This document shows positions 44,492 through 54,592 of a stretch of DNA of 64,000 bases, one piece after another. Position numbers and translations under genes: made by a program. Under the pieces are notes generated by a model, which made no database searches, was not told the origin of the DNA, and saw only the letters and a program-made list of their open reading frames with translations. The DNA lies in assembly GCF_001636695.1 (NCBI RefSeq), contig NZ_LGEL01000005.1, positions 62,001-126,000 on the forward strand, read 5' to 3'. This stretch comes from Pedobacter panaciterrae. Its GTDB lineage: Bacteria; Bacteroidota; Bacteroidia; Sphingobacteriales; Sphingobacteriaceae. The number at the start of each line of letters is the position of its first letter. Position 1 is the stretch's first letter.

Positions 44492-46241
44492 TCTGAACAG
44501 CATAGCCGAGCAAGAGAAAAAAAGCTCATCCTGGACAGGCCTTAAAAACTTGTTGAACCTGGTTGCAGAAGAGAGAAAGCGTATTTTTCTTTCCTTATCT
44601 GCAATCCTTGTCAGTGCATCACTTAATCTCCTGGGGCCATTTTTAATAGGTTATACGATAGATCATTACGTGCAAACCGGAAAATATCATGGTGTTTTGG
44701 TATTTGCAGGTATTTTGCTAGCTATGTATTCTGTAGCTTTTGTAAGCAGTTATTTACAAACGCAATGGATGGGAGGGGTGGCCCAACGTGCCATATTTAA
44801 ATTAAGAAACGTAATCTTTAATAAAATCCAACAATTACCGGTAGCTTTCTTTAATGAAAACAAAGCAGGTGACCTGATATCAAGGGTTAATAATGATACC
44901 GATAAATTGAGTCAGTTCTTTTCTCAGGCCTTAATGCAATTCATCAGTAGCATTATTACTATGATTGGTTCAGGAGTGTTCTTATTATCTATCAATATAA
45001 AACTGGGGCTTGCCACTCTTGTACCAGCCCTGGTTATCCTTGTATTTACAAGAAGCGTATCGCCATGGGTAAGGAAAAGGAATGCGCTAAGTTTAAAGAG
45101 CTCAGGAGGGCTAAGTGCCGAAATACAGGAAAGTTTGAATAATTTTAAGGTGATAATAGCTTTTAACCGAAGGGATTATTTCAGGAAAAAATTTGATGTT
45201 GCCAACCAGCATAATTATAAAACTGCTATGGGCACAGGAATGGCGAACAATATGTTCTTACCTGTATTTGGATTATTCTCGGCCTTAGCGCAATTAATTG
45301 TGCTGAGTTACGGTATTTATCTGATCACTGAATCTGAATTTAGTATAGGGTTACTGGTTAGTTATTTGGCTTACTCCACTAATTTTTATAATCCGTTAAG
45401 GCAGTTGGCAGCTTTGTGGACAAGTTTCCAGGTGGCTCTTGCAGGCTGGGATAGGATTTCCCGTATGCTATCTCTGCAAAGTAATCTGGAAGTTACTGAT
45501 AGTACCCCAGCAAAGGCTTCAGAATCATTACTTGAATTCAGAAACGTTCATTTTGGATATACCAGCAGTAATGAGATACTTCACAATGTAAACTTTAAGC
45601 TGGAAAAAGGAAAAACATATGCGCTGGTGGGTCCAACAGGTGGTGGTAAAACTACAACTGCATCCATCATGGCGCGTTTGTACGATCCGGTAAGCGGGGT
45701 GATTCTTTTAGATGGGAAAGATATTAAATCTTATACCCCGGAAGAAAGGAGTAAAAAAATTGGATTCATACTTCAGGAACCATTCTTATTTACCGGAACA
45801 GTTAGGGAGAATATCCTATATGGCAATGAGCAATATCATGAATCTGATCAGGAAAATTTTTTAGCTATAATTAAGGCTACTGGACTGGAAGGGTTACTTT
45901 CTGTTTTTGATGATGGAGCGGAAACGAAAGTTCTCTCGTCGGGCGATAGCTTAAGTCTGGGGCAAAGACAATTGATAGCCTTTATGCGCGCAGTATTAAG
46001 AAAGCCGGATTTACTAATTCTTGATGAAGCGACTGCGAATATTGATACCATAACAGAAAAACTACTTGGCGAGATATTGGATAAATTACCGGAAGAAACA
46101 ACTCTGGTAATCATTGCACATCGTTTAAATACTATAGAGAACGCAGATGAGATCTTTTTTGTAAATAGTGGAGAAGTAACAAGGGCTGGGTCATTTCAGG
46201 AAGCAATGGATAAACTTATCCATCATAAAAGAAAAAGCTAG
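44481..46241 (+). CDS. ABC exporter half-transporter with complete Walker B
   Basis: A 586-aa ABC exporter half: membrane domain (about 45-330), then NBD with Walker A GPTGGGKTT, Walker B LLILDEATA with the catalytic Glu, and H-loop IIAHR. The signature, however, is LSLGQ instead of LSGGQ. In heterodimers the altered signature of one half and the altered Walker B of the other make up one dead ATP site, and both changes are seen here. The start at 44481 (MNYNLNSIAEQEK) overlaps the first half by 11 bp. Confidence 0.92.
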   Translation: MNYNLNSIAEQEKKSSSWTGLKNLLNLVAEERKRIFLSLSAILVSASLNLLGPFLIGYTIDHYVQTGKYHGVLVFAGILLAMYSVAFVSSYLQTQWMGGVAQRAIFKLRNVIFNKIQQLPVAFFNENKAGDLISRVNNDTDKLSQFFSQALMQFISSIITMIGSGVFLLSINIKLGLATLVPALVILVFTRSVSPWVRKRNALSLKSSGGLSAEIQESLNNFKVIIAFNRRDYFRKKFDVANQHNYKTAMGTGMANNMFLPVFGLFSALAQLIVLSYGIYLITESEFSIGLLVSYLAYSTNFYNPLRQLAALWTSFQVALAGWDRISRMLSLQSNLEVTDSTPAKASESLLEFRNVHFGYTSSNEILHNVNFKLEKGKTYALVGPTGGGKTTTASIMARLYDPVSGVILLDGKDIKSYTPEERSKKIGFILQEPFLFTGTVRENILYGNEQYHESDQENFLAIIKATGLEGLLSVFDDGAETKVLSSGDSLSLGQRQLIAFMRAVLRKPDLLILDEATANIDTITEKLLGEILDKLPEETTLVIIAHRLNTIENADEIFFVNSGEVTRAGSFQEAMDKLIHHKRKS

Positions 46242-46338
46242 TTTGGCTATAGCACCATGAGTTTCTACAGATTTTCTTCAAAGTGTGATTTTATCTTTAT
46301 ATTATATCTATATAGTTACGGTGTAATTCTCATTCTAA

Positions 46339-47601
46339 ATGATAAAAAGCATAAAGCAAATATGTTTGATGTTTCTATTAACGCTTTTAAGTTGCGTTGG
46401 CACTGTGATTTCATGTCGGGCGCAGAATAACAAATTAGACGATTACATTCAAAAAGCATTAATCAATAGCCCTTTACTTAGAGATTTTAAGAATCAGCTG
46501 GTTTCTAATAAAATGGACAGTGCCATACTAAGAGCTGGGTACAGACCTCAGCTTACTGCCAGTTCAACAGGAACTTATGCTCCTGTTATTAATGGCTATG
46601 GTTATGATAATGCGCTTAGTAATGGCAAAACATTCGATGCGCTTATCACTGCGAATCAGAATATTATAGGTAAAAACAGACGCGATATTCAGTTAGAGGG
46701 AGTTACATTAAATTCTGATTCTATAAATGCAGCTTCAAAAATATCCAGTCAGGACATTAGAAAATCTATAACGGAACAATACATAACAACCTATACGGAT
46801 CAGGAGCAAAGAGACTTTTATCTTGAAGTTTATCAACTTCTGCAAAAGGAAGAAAAGGTATTAAAAGTACTTGCTCAAAAAAGTGTGTACAAACAAGCAG
46901 ATTACCTTGCGTTTCTTGTTACGTTTCAGCAGCAGGAATTGCAGCTTAGTCAAACCAGCATCCAGTTAAAGAACGACTTTGCACGTTTAAACTATTTAAG
47001 TGGCATTGTAGATACTAATCTTGTGGCACTTGAAGAACCAGTGCTGGCAGCTACAACACTTACTGGATTAAGTAATAGTATTTTTATGCAAGGCTATAAA
47101 ATAGATAGCTTAAAGCTACTGAATGATAAAAAACAGATAGATCTGAATTATAAACCGCAGGCAAGTGTCTATGTAAATGGTGGCTACAATTCATCTTTCA
47201 TTCTACAGCCATATAAGAATTTCGGAACAAGTGTAGGCTTTACTGTTTCGATGCCTATTTATGATGGTGGCCAGCGTAAAATAAAACATACACAGCTTCA
47301 ACTACAGGAAAACACGAGGCAAGGTTATCAGCAATTTTTTACCCAGCAGTATCAACAGCAGGTTAATCAGCTTGTTCAACAGCTGCAAGCTACTCAAGAG
47401 CTGCAAGCTAAAATTACAAGGCAGATTAAATTTACAGAAGGCCTCATAAATGTGGATAGCAAATTGCTGCAAACGGGTGATATCACTATTGCAGATTACG
47501 TAATTGCTATTAATAATTACCTCAATACTCAATATATGCTTCGGCAGGTTAATATATCCAGGCTTCAGCTAATTAATCAACTAAACTATTGGAACAATTA
47601 G
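46339..47601 (+). CDS. TolC-type outer-membrane efflux protein
   Basis: A 420-aa outer membrane factor with a signal peptide (MIKSIKQICLMFLLTLLSC) and two OEP repeats rich in Gln-containing helices (for example LQATQELQAKITRQIKF). OMFs form the trimeric tunnel for RND and ABC pumps. It overlaps the start region of the adaptor gene and begins a pump operon of OMF, adaptor and RND transporter. Confidence 0.9.
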   Translation: MIKSIKQICLMFLLTLLSCVGTVISCRAQNNKLDDYIQKALINSPLLRDFKNQLVSNKMDSAILRAGYRPQLTASSTGTYAPVINGYGYDNALSNGKTFDALITANQNIIGKNRRDIQLEGVTLNSDSINAASKISSQDIRKSITEQYITTYTDQEQRDFYLEVYQLLQKEEKVLKVLAQKSVYKQADYLAFLVTFQQQELQLSQTSIQLKNDFARLNYLSGIVDTNLVALEEPVLAATTLTGLSNSIFMQGYKIDSLKLLNDKKQIDLNYKPQASVYVNGGYNSSFILQPYKNFGTSVGFTVSMPIYDGGQRKIKHTQLQLQENTRQGYQQFFTQQYQQQVNQLVQQLQATQELQAKITRQIKFTEGLINVDSKLLQTGDITIADYVIAINNYLNTQYMLRQVNISRLQLINQLNYWNN

Positions 47602-47612
47602 TAAATAAAAAG

Positions 47613-48560
47613 ATGAGTAGTAAGCAGCTATGTTATAAAGTAACCTTGGGTTTAGCTTCAATTTGCTTAATTCTGAGTGCATGCGGGTCTGGCTCTACTC
47701 CCGGCGATCAAGCGGTTGAACGTGCCACAGAGCCAAAGACTCCCGTAAGTATTACACAAATTAGCAATGAACCATTAAGTGATTATATTGAATTGAATGC
47801 TACGGCAACCTTTCAACAAAAAGGAATAATAAAGGCAAGTTCAAACGGCTATCTGCAAACAGTAAATGTAAAAAAGGGCGATTACGTAAAAGGTGGTCAA
47901 ACGTTATTTACGGTAATCACCAAAGAAGCCAGAAGTATAGGGAATGCCATTAATAGTCTTGATCCCAGTTTCAAGTTTACAGGTTTAACCCGAATTACTG
48001 CAAATACAGCTGGTTTTGCAGGAGAAGTTAGCCATCAAAAAGGCGACTATGTACAGGAAGGAGAGCAGCTGGCGGTAATTACTAATCTTAATAGCTTTGT
48101 TTTTCTTATGGATCTTCCTTATGAATTAACTGGCATCATTAAAAATCAAAAAGCATTAGAAGTAACACTGCCCGACGGAGAAAAGCTAATTGGAAAAGTT
48201 GGATCTGCATTGCCTATCGTCGATTCAGCCTCTCAAACTCAAAGAATAATTATACAGGTAAAAACACAGAAGCTAATTCCAGAAGGGCTTATTGCTAAGG
48301 TAAAGCTAATCCGGTCAGAATCTTTAAATCCTATCGCTTTGCCCAAAGAAGCAATTCTGGCTAATGAAACACAGGATGAGTTTTGGGTAATGAAGTTAAT
48401 TAATGATACTATGGCGGTAAAAGTAAATATTCAGAAAGGACTTGAAACTGGAAGCTATGTCGAAATAAAATCTCCTTTATTTAAACCTGCAGACCGGTTT
48501 ATTCTTACCGGAAACTATGGATTACCTGATACAGCTAAAATTATTATTAACCACAAATGA
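47613..48560 (+). CDS. RND efflux periplasmic adaptor (membrane fusion lipoprotein)
   Basis: A 315-aa lipoprotein: signal with lipobox LSAC (about 25-28), then a biotinyl-lipoyl-like barrel (IIKASSNGYLQTVNVKKGDY), a short hairpin and a beta-barrel domain. It is shorter than typical AcrA (about 370-400), with a reduced helical hairpin. The ATG at 47613 is preferred over TTG eight codons upstream because it gives a proper lipoprotein signal. It overlaps the RND gene by 4 bp. Confidence 0.9.
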   Translation: MSSKQLCYKVTLGLASICLILSACGSGSTPGDQAVERATEPKTPVSITQISNEPLSDYIELNATATFQQKGIIKASSNGYLQTVNVKKGDYVKGGQTLFTVITKEARSIGNAINSLDPSFKFTGLTRITANTAGFAGEVSHQKGDYVQEGEQLAVITNLNSFVFLMDLPYELTGIIKNQKALEVTLPDGEKLIGKVGSALPIVDSASQTQRIIIQVKTQKLIPEGLIAKVKLIRSESLNPIALPKEAILANETQDEFWVMKLINDTMAVKVNIQKGLETGSYVEIKSPLFKPADRFILTGNYGLPDTAKIIINHK

Positions 48561-51500
48561 AGAATTTCTTTTTAACTCATAAAAACCCAATTATAATAAT
48601 ACTGGCTATTATTATGTTCGGGGGCATTATTGCCTATGAGAACCTAAAGACTTCACTTTTTCCGGAAATCACATTTCCTAAAATAAAGATCATTGCCGAT
48701 GCTGGCTTACAGCCTGTAGACAGGATGATGGTAACAGTGACCAGGCCACTTGAAAATGCCGTTAAACAAGTGCCTGGATTAAAGTTGGTAAGAAGCACCA
48801 CAAGTAGGGGAAGCTGCGAAATATCTGCTTTTATGGACTGGAATACAGATATTGATCTGAGCCAGCAACGCATAGAATCAAGGATCAATCAAATCAGAAA
48901 CTCACTGCCTCCTGATATCAATATATCAGTGGAGAAGATGAACCCTTCCATATTACCGGTAATGGGTTATACACTGGAAAGCCATACTAAGTCTCCAATT
49001 GAACTTCGTCAAATAGCTACTTATACCATCAAACCTTTTCTTTCTCAGGTAGAGGGAGTTGCAGAAGTGCGTGTTAGTGGCGGAAAGGCTAAGGAGTATT
49101 GGGTTGAGTTGGATAAAAATAAGATGAGCTCCTTCAACCTTACCCCTCAGCAGATAAATACTGCGTTAAGTCAAACTAATTTCATCCGCTCAAACGGATA
49201 TCTCTCAGACTATAAATTGTTGTATTTAACTATCACGGATGCGGCTGTAACAACCAGATCAGACTTGGAAGATGTAGTTGTTAGTAATAATGGACACAGG
49301 GTTATTCAAATTAAAGATATCGCCAGGGTAAGTATACAGGAGGGGGTAGAGTATACCAAAATCAATGCAAACGGTCATGATGCCGTATTAATTGCAGTGA
49401 TCAAGCAGCCCGAGGCTAACCTGATTACCCTTACTCAGGACATGGAGAAAAAGATTAAGCTTTTACCTGGTATTTTACCTCAGGGGGTAAGCATTAAACC
49501 TTATTACATACAGGCAGATTTTGTTAATGATTCTGTGAAAAGTGTAACCGATAGCTTATGGATAGGCTTAGGTCTTGCTATTATTGTTGCAATCATCTTT
49601 TTGAGATCGTTAAAAGCCAGCAGTACAATTCTTATTACCATTCCACTTACACTTTGTTTAACTGTAATTGTATTGTATAGCATTGGTTATACCCTAAATA
49701 TAATGACTCTCGGGGCTATTGCGGCAGCAATAGGTTTGATTATAGATGATGCAATTGTTGTTGTAGAGCAGATTCATCGAACCCATGAGGAACATCCGGA
49801 TCTGGAAAGCGACAATCTGGTACATAAGGCAATCGCATATCTTTTTCAGGCAATGTTGGGCTCTTCACTTAGTACGATAGTTATCTTTATTCCTTTTTTA
49901 CTCATGACAGGGGTAGCAGGTGCCTATTTTAAAGTGATGACCAATACTATGATTATTGCTTTGATTTGCTCTTTTTTTGTTACCTGGATTTGTTTACCTG
50001 TAGTATACCTGCTTTTAGGTAAACGTGCGAAACAATTAAAAAAGAAACAAACCGAAGTCCATACCGTAAAAAATCAGGCCTGGGTAATGTGGTTTATAAA
50101 GAAGCCGATACTCAGTTTCGCGGCAATAGCGGTATTTATTCTACTTATAGTACTCATATTGCCAAAACTCCAAACAGGATTTCTACCCGAAATGGATGAA
50201 GGTAGTATTGTACTCGATTATAAATCTCCACCAGGAACCTCTCTTCAGGAAACTGACAGGATGTTGAAAGAAGTAGAGAAAATCATTGTAAAAATTCCTG
50301 ATGTAGAAACTTATTCCAGAAGAACGGGCACTCAAATGGGCTTCTTTATCACTGAACCGAATAATGGAGATTATCTTATTCAGCTTAAAAAGCAACGCAG
50401 CAGAACAACCGAAGAGGTAATAAGCGAAATCCGTAATAAAATAACTGCTACTCAGCCTTCACTTGAAATAGATTTCGGACAGGTAATTGGTGATATGCTT
50501 GGCGATCTGATGAGCTCAACCCAGCCCATAGAAATCAAGATCTTTGGAGATAATCACTCAAAACTTACTTCTCTCTCTAAAGCTGTTGCCGCTAAAGTTT
50601 CTGAAGTTAAAGGCGCTGCGGATGTATTTGATGGTGTTGTGATTGCCGGCCCCTCAATTAATGTGAGGCCTATATATAGTCAGCTTGCCCAGTATGGTAT
50701 TACCGTGGCCGATTTTCAGTATCAATTGCAAATGGCTTTAGAAGGAAATCCATCGGGCAGTGTTCTGGAAAAAGAGCAACTCTCAACTATCAGGCTTGTT
50801 TATCCAGACAGCAGAAAATATAATGTAGACGGAATTAGATCAATGCAGATATTTTTGCCAAACGGTAAACTAGTGCCAATCACTAATCTTGCAGTTATTG
50901 ATATAAATACCGGAGATGCGGAGATTGCACGGGAAAACCTGCAGGCAATGGGTGTGGTAACTGCCCGTCTGGAAAACCGGGATCTTGGAACCACAATTCA
51001 GGATATACAGCAACAGGTTTCAAACAGTATCCATTTGCCTCCAGGTTATCATATAGAATATGGTGGGGCTTACGCTGAACAACAGCAATCTTTTAAAGAA
51101 CTGCTCATGATCCTGATTTCTTCCAGTTTACTTGTATTTGCTGTTATTTTATTTCTGTTTAAAGATTTTAAAATTGCCACACTCATATTGTTTGTAGCTG
51201 TTTTGGGTATTTCAGGTAGCTATCTGGCTTTGTTTTTGACTAATACACCACTAAACGTAGGTAGTTATACCGGCTTAATTATGATCATAGGTATAATAGG
51301 AGAGAATGCAATTTTTACCTTCCTGCAGTTTAAAGAATCCTGTAAGGAAAATAAGGTTCAGGAAGCTATTGTTTATGCCATTTCTACGCGTTTACGTCCA
51401 AAACTAATGACGGCCCTTGGAGCAATAATTGCACTAATGCCTCTTGCATTAGGTATTGGAGCCGGGGCGCAACTCCATCAACCTCTCGCAATTGCTGTTA

Positions 51501-51580
51501 TTGGAGGCTTTATTGTTGCCATGCCCTTACTGCTTATTGTTTTACCAAGCATGATAAACTTACTCTATAAAGACAAATAA
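48557..51580 (+). CDS. RND family efflux pump (AcrB/CzcA-type)
   Basis: A 1,007-aa inner-membrane pump. It has 12 spans in two sets of six and large periplasmic loops (about 35-330 and 555-840). The proton-relay acids are visible as IGLIIDDAIVVVEQ (near 395-408). Drug or metal/proton antiport through the TolC partner is expected; the substrate class cannot be told. Followed by a two-component system, probably its regulator. Confidence 0.94.
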   Translation: MKNFFLTHKNPIIIILAIIMFGGIIAYENLKTSLFPEITFPKIKIIADAGLQPVDRMMVTVTRPLENAVKQVPGLKLVRSTTSRGSCEISAFMDWNTDIDLSQQRIESRINQIRNSLPPDINISVEKMNPSILPVMGYTLESHTKSPIELRQIATYTIKPFLSQVEGVAEVRVSGGKAKEYWVELDKNKMSSFNLTPQQINTALSQTNFIRSNGYLSDYKLLYLTITDAAVTTRSDLEDVVVSNNGHRVIQIKDIARVSIQEGVEYTKINANGHDAVLIAVIKQPEANLITLTQDMEKKIKLLPGILPQGVSIKPYYIQADFVNDSVKSVTDSLWIGLGLAIIVAIIFLRSLKASSTILITIPLTLCLTVIVLYSIGYTLNIMTLGAIAAAIGLIIDDAIVVVEQIHRTHEEHPDLESDNLVHKAIAYLFQAMLGSSLSTIVIFIPFLLMTGVAGAYFKVMTNTMIIALICSFFVTWICLPVVYLLLGKRAKQLKKKQTEVHTVKNQAWVMWFIKKPILSFAAIAVFILLIVLILPKLQTGFLPEMDEGSIVLDYKSPPGTSLQETDRMLKEVEKIIVKIPDVETYSRRTGTQMGFFITEPNNGDYLIQLKKQRSRTTEEVISEIRNKITATQPSLEIDFGQVIGDMLGDLMSSTQPIEIKIFGDNHSKLTSLSKAVAAKVSEVKGAADVFDGVVIAGPSINVRPIYSQLAQYGITVADFQYQLQMALEGNPSGSVLEKEQLSTIRLVYPDSRKYNVDGIRSMQIFLPNGKLVPITNLAVIDINTGDAEIARENLQAMGVVTARLENRDLGTTIQDIQQQVSNSIHLPPGYHIEYGGAYAEQQQSFKELLMILISSSLLVFAVILFLFKDFKIATLILFVAVLGISGSYLALFLTNTPLNVGSYTGLIMIIGIIGENAIFTFLQFKESCKENKVQEAIVYAISTRLRPKLMTALGAIIALMPLALGIGAGAQLHQPLAIAVIGGFIVAMPLLLIVLPSMINLLYKDK

Positions 51581-51624
51581 CTGCACCATTTATTTATTAC
51601 ATTTAATTTTTTAACATCCCCGGA

Positions 51625-52302
51625 ATGAAGATACTATTGATAGAAGACGAGAGTTCACTGCGAGAAAGTATTATCACTTATTTTACGGATGAAGGTAATA
51701 TCTGTGAAACAGCCGTAGATTATAAATCAGCAGTAGAGAAGATTAATATCTATAATTACGATTGTATACTTTTAGATCTGACTCTGCCTGGTGGCGATGG
51801 AATGGAAATTTTGCGTGCCATTAAAAAGATCAATAAAAAGGATGGTGTCCTTATTATTTCTGCTAGACACTCTCTTGATGATAAGCTTGATGGACTGAAT
51901 CTTGGTGCCGATGATTATCTCGTAAAGCCCTTTCACCTGTCAGAACTTAAAGCAAGGGTAACAGCAATAGTTCGCAGAAAAAGCTACGATGGCAGTAACA
52001 TCATTACCTTCAATGAAATACATATTGATACACAGGCTATGAGCGTAAAAATTGAGGGAAATGTACTAACGCTAACCCGCAAAGAATATGACTTACTTGT
52101 TTATTTTATTGCAAACCATAGTAAGGTAATTACCAAAAGCGCAATAGCAGAGCATTTATGGGGTGATGAGATTGACCTTTCCGATCATTTCGATTTCATT
52201 TATACCCACATTAAAAACCTGCGTAAAAAGCTGGTAGAAGCAGGATGCAAAGATTACATCAAATCTATGTATGGTGTGGGCTACAAATTTGAAAATGTAT
52301 GA
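51625..52302 (+). CDS. OmpR-family response regulator
   Basis: A 225-aa regulator: receiver domain with acidic pocket IEDE (about 6-9) and phospho-acceptor Asp in CILLDLTLP (about 48-56), the KPF loop near 105, then a winged-helix domain (about 130-225). It overlaps the kinase gene by 4 bp and follows the RND gene by 44 bp, so it likely controls the pump. Confidence 0.93.
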   Translation: MKILLIEDESSLRESIITYFTDEGNICETAVDYKSAVEKINIYNYDCILLDLTLPGGDGMEILRAIKKINKKDGVLIISARHSLDDKLDGLNLGADDYLVKPFHLSELKARVTAIVRRKSYDGSNIITFNEIHIDTQAMSVKIEGNVLTLTRKEYDLLVYFIANHSKVITKSAIAEHLWGDEIDLSDHFDFIYTHIKNLRKKLVEAGCKDYIKSMYGVGYKFENV

Positions 52303-53552
52303 AGTTAGCCGCAAAATATAACAGGGTTACCTTAATTGCCTCTATTATTGTTTTTGTATTTACCGGGGTAATCTATTATTCGGTAATCCATTATATCCTG
52401 ACAGATCAGTTGGATAGGGATTTGGAAATCGAAGAGGATGAAATTGCTGCCTATGTTCAAACGAATGGTAAATTGCCACAGGCAGGTAGTTTTAAAGAGC
52501 AGAAAGTAAGCTATCACCTGATAGATCCTGAGCGTGATTTTGAACGCAGGTATTTCTATAATGACTATTTTAACGAATCAGCACAAAAGATAGAACCCGG
52601 CAGAAGCCTTATCAGTACTGTAAAAGTAAACGGGAAACTGTATTCTGTTACGGTAACAAAATCAAGAGTAGAATCAGAAGATCTGGTCAGAATTATTTTT
52701 TTAATAACCCTTAGTGTAACGATTGTACTTTTAATTACGCTGTTGTTAATCAATAGGTTTGTGCTCAATAATATCTGGAAGCCTTTTTATGGGATATTAT
52801 CTCAGATGAAAGCATTTAATCTTGCAGATAAAAATGACATCAGAATAGAACAAACCAAAATTGATGAGTTTACGGAGCTAAATACTGCAGTGGCAGCCAT
52901 GTCATTACGGGTGAAACAAGATTATAGAGAGTTAAAGAGTTTTACTGATAATGCTTCTCATGAAATGATGACTCCACTGGCCGTAATTAATTCAAAACTT
53001 GATACGCTGATCCAAACAGAAACATTTAGCAATTCGCAAGGGGAATTGATAGAAGATATTTACGTTGCGGTAGGCAAATTATCCAGACTTAACCAGTCTT
53101 TATTAATGCTTGCCAAGATCGAGAATAATCTGATTGGAGATCAGGAAGCGATTGATCTGAATGAGTTGGTCAGCCAAAAAACAAGGCAGTTTCAGGAACT
53201 GCTTCAGTCACATAACATAAACCTCAAAACGGAGCTGGCTAATAAAAAAATTAACATGAATAAGCATCTTGCTGATATGCTGATCAATAACTTGCTTAGT
53301 AATGCAATCCGACATAACTATAAAGGGGGTGAGATTTTTATTCAATTAGATGATAACCAGCTTACTGTTAGTAATACCGGGTCGGATGCAGCGTTGATTG
53401 CCAGTAAGGTTTTTGAAAGGTTCTATAAAAATGCTGCCTCAGAAGGAATGGGCTTAGGCCTTGCTATATCTAATCAAATTTGTAATTTATATCATTTTAA
53501 GTTAAATTATGCTTATCAGAATACAAGGCATACTTTTAAGGTTAGTTTTTAA
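52299..53552 (+). CDS. Sensor histidine kinase
   Basis: A 417-aa kinase with two membrane spans (about 13-33 and 133-153) around a ~100-aa sensor domain and a HAMP-like linker. The H-box is NASHEMMTPL, the N-box NLLSNAIRHN and the G-box GMGLGLAIS. The pair with the OmpR regulator forms a two-component system; the signal is unknown. Stop is followed by the PAP2 gene. Confidence 0.92.
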   Translation: MKLAAKYNRVTLIASIIVFVFTGVIYYSVIHYILTDQLDRDLEIEEDEIAAYVQTNGKLPQAGSFKEQKVSYHLIDPERDFERRYFYNDYFNESAQKIEPGRSLISTVKVNGKLYSVTVTKSRVESEDLVRIIFLITLSVTIVLLITLLLINRFVLNNIWKPFYGILSQMKAFNLADKNDIRIEQTKIDEFTELNTAVAAMSLRVKQDYRELKSFTDNASHEMMTPLAVINSKLDTLIQTETFSNSQGELIEDIYVAVGKLSRLNQSLLMLAKIENNLIGDQEAIDLNELVSQKTRQFQELLQSHNINLKTELANKKINMNKHLADMLINNLLSNAIRHNYKGGEIFIQLDDNQLTVSNTGSDAALIASKVFERFYKNAASEGMGLGLAISNQICNLYHFKLNYAYQNTRHTFKVSF

Positions 53553-53622
53553 AGAAAGAGGAACTTCAGAGTTGCTCCAAAATTGATGAATATTTTTGGC
53601 GAAGAATTTAATTAAGAAGAAG

Positions 53623-54375
53623 ATGTTTAAGATGAAGTACGGCTTTCTGATTGTCCTTTGTTTACCCTTTTGCGGTTTCGCGCAGTACGCCAGTCAAACA
53701 GATTCCCTATCTCAGAAAAAGAATACTTTAAAAGTTACACCCTTTATTATTCCTGCTGTGTTTCTGGCATACGGAGCAATGGGAGGTGGTAATAATTTTG
53801 TGCATGACCTGGATGTAACTACCCATAACGAATTACAGGAAGATCATCCTTTCTTTTCTGTACATGCCGATAATTTTATGCAGTATGCTCCGGCTGCTGC
53901 TGTTTATGTATTAAATCTGTCGGGAGTAAAAGGCAGGCATAACCTGGCTGATGCCACAGGGATATATGCAGTCTCTTTCGGGTTGATGAAAGCTTCTACT
54001 CTTATCGTTAAATCTGCTACTCACAGACTTCGTCCTGATGGTAGTACCAACAATTCATTTCCTTCAGGTCATACTGCAACATCATTTGCCGCGGCAGAGT
54101 TTTTAAAGCAGGAATATAAAGATGTATCGCCATGGATAGGCTACGCCGGTTATGCAGTTGCAGGTGCTACAGGTGTTTTTAGGTTGTATAATAACAGACA
54201 TTGGGTGAGCGATGTGGTAGCAGGAGCAGGGTTTGGAATTTTATCAACCAAAATAAGTTACCTGGTATATCCACATCTGAAAAAGATGATCATGGGTAGG
54301 AAAGCTTCTAATTTTGATGTAGCACCAATGTATCAGAATAAGGCTTTTGGCTTTTCACTCTCGGGTCAGTTTTAA
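53623..54375 (+). CDS. PAP2-family phosphatase
   Basis: A protein of about 250 aa with a signal peptide ending at GFAQ and the three PAP2 motifs: KSATHRLRP, FPSGHTA and the NNRHWVSDVVAG motif with the catalytic His and the conserved Asp. These enzymes remove phosphate from lipid diphosphates or phosphatidic acid, with the active site facing the periplasm. ATG at 53623 or 53632; the upstream TTG at 53596 is less likely. Tandem 15-bp repeats follow 10 bp after its stop. Confidence 0.88.
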   Translation: MFKMKYGFLIVLCLPFCGFAQYASQTDSLSQKKNTLKVTPFIIPAVFLAYGAMGGGNNFVHDLDVTTHNELQEDHPFFSVHADNFMQYAPAAAVYVLNLSGVKGRHNLADATGIYAVSFGLMKASTLIVKSATHRLRPDGSTNNSFPSGHTATSFAAAEFLKQEYKDVSPWIGYAGYAVAGATGVFRLYNNRHWVSDVVAGAGFGILSTKISYLVYPHLKKMIMGRKASNFDVAPMYQNKAFGFSLSGQF

Positions 54376-54385
54376 ATAATCTGTT

Positions 54386-54445
54386 GTCAAACAACCTATC
54401 ATCAAACAACCTATCGTCAAACAAGCTATCGTCAAATGATCTATC
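54386..54445. repeat. Four 15-bp tandem repeats
   Basis: Four head-to-tail units of 15 bp (54386-54400, -54415, -54430, -54445) with consensus GTCAAACAACCTATC; the last is the most diverged. They flank the palindromic element that follows. Confidence 0.85.
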
Positions 54446-54452
54446 GATCCAT

Positions 54453-54583
54453 CGTCATCTCGACGATAGGAGAGATCTCTTGAAGATGAATTAGCTATTA
54501 CGCAATTAGCATAACCAAGAGATCCCTCGGTTCCTCGGGATGACGGGATGACGAGATGACGAGATTACGGGATGACGGCCTGT
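54453..54583. repeat. Palindromic intergenic repeat, copy A
   Basis: The left arm 54453-54484 is identical to 58722-58753 (32 bp). It is partly complementary to the right arm CAAGAGATCCCTCGG through GGGATGAC (about 54518-54545), with GTCATC outer ends. A tail of GGGATGACG-type units extends to 54583. It has no coding content. The structure resembles REP/MITE-like elements. It lies between convergent PAP2 and DUF5690 genes. Confidence 0.8.
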
Positions 54584-54592
54584 AGTTCCCGT

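Noticed and set aside
46399-46420. CTGTGATTTCAT inside the tolC-like gene resembling the copy-2 guide tail
   Set aside because: About 12 of 14 bases with the start of the guide not matching, and inside a coding region; chance cannot be excluded.
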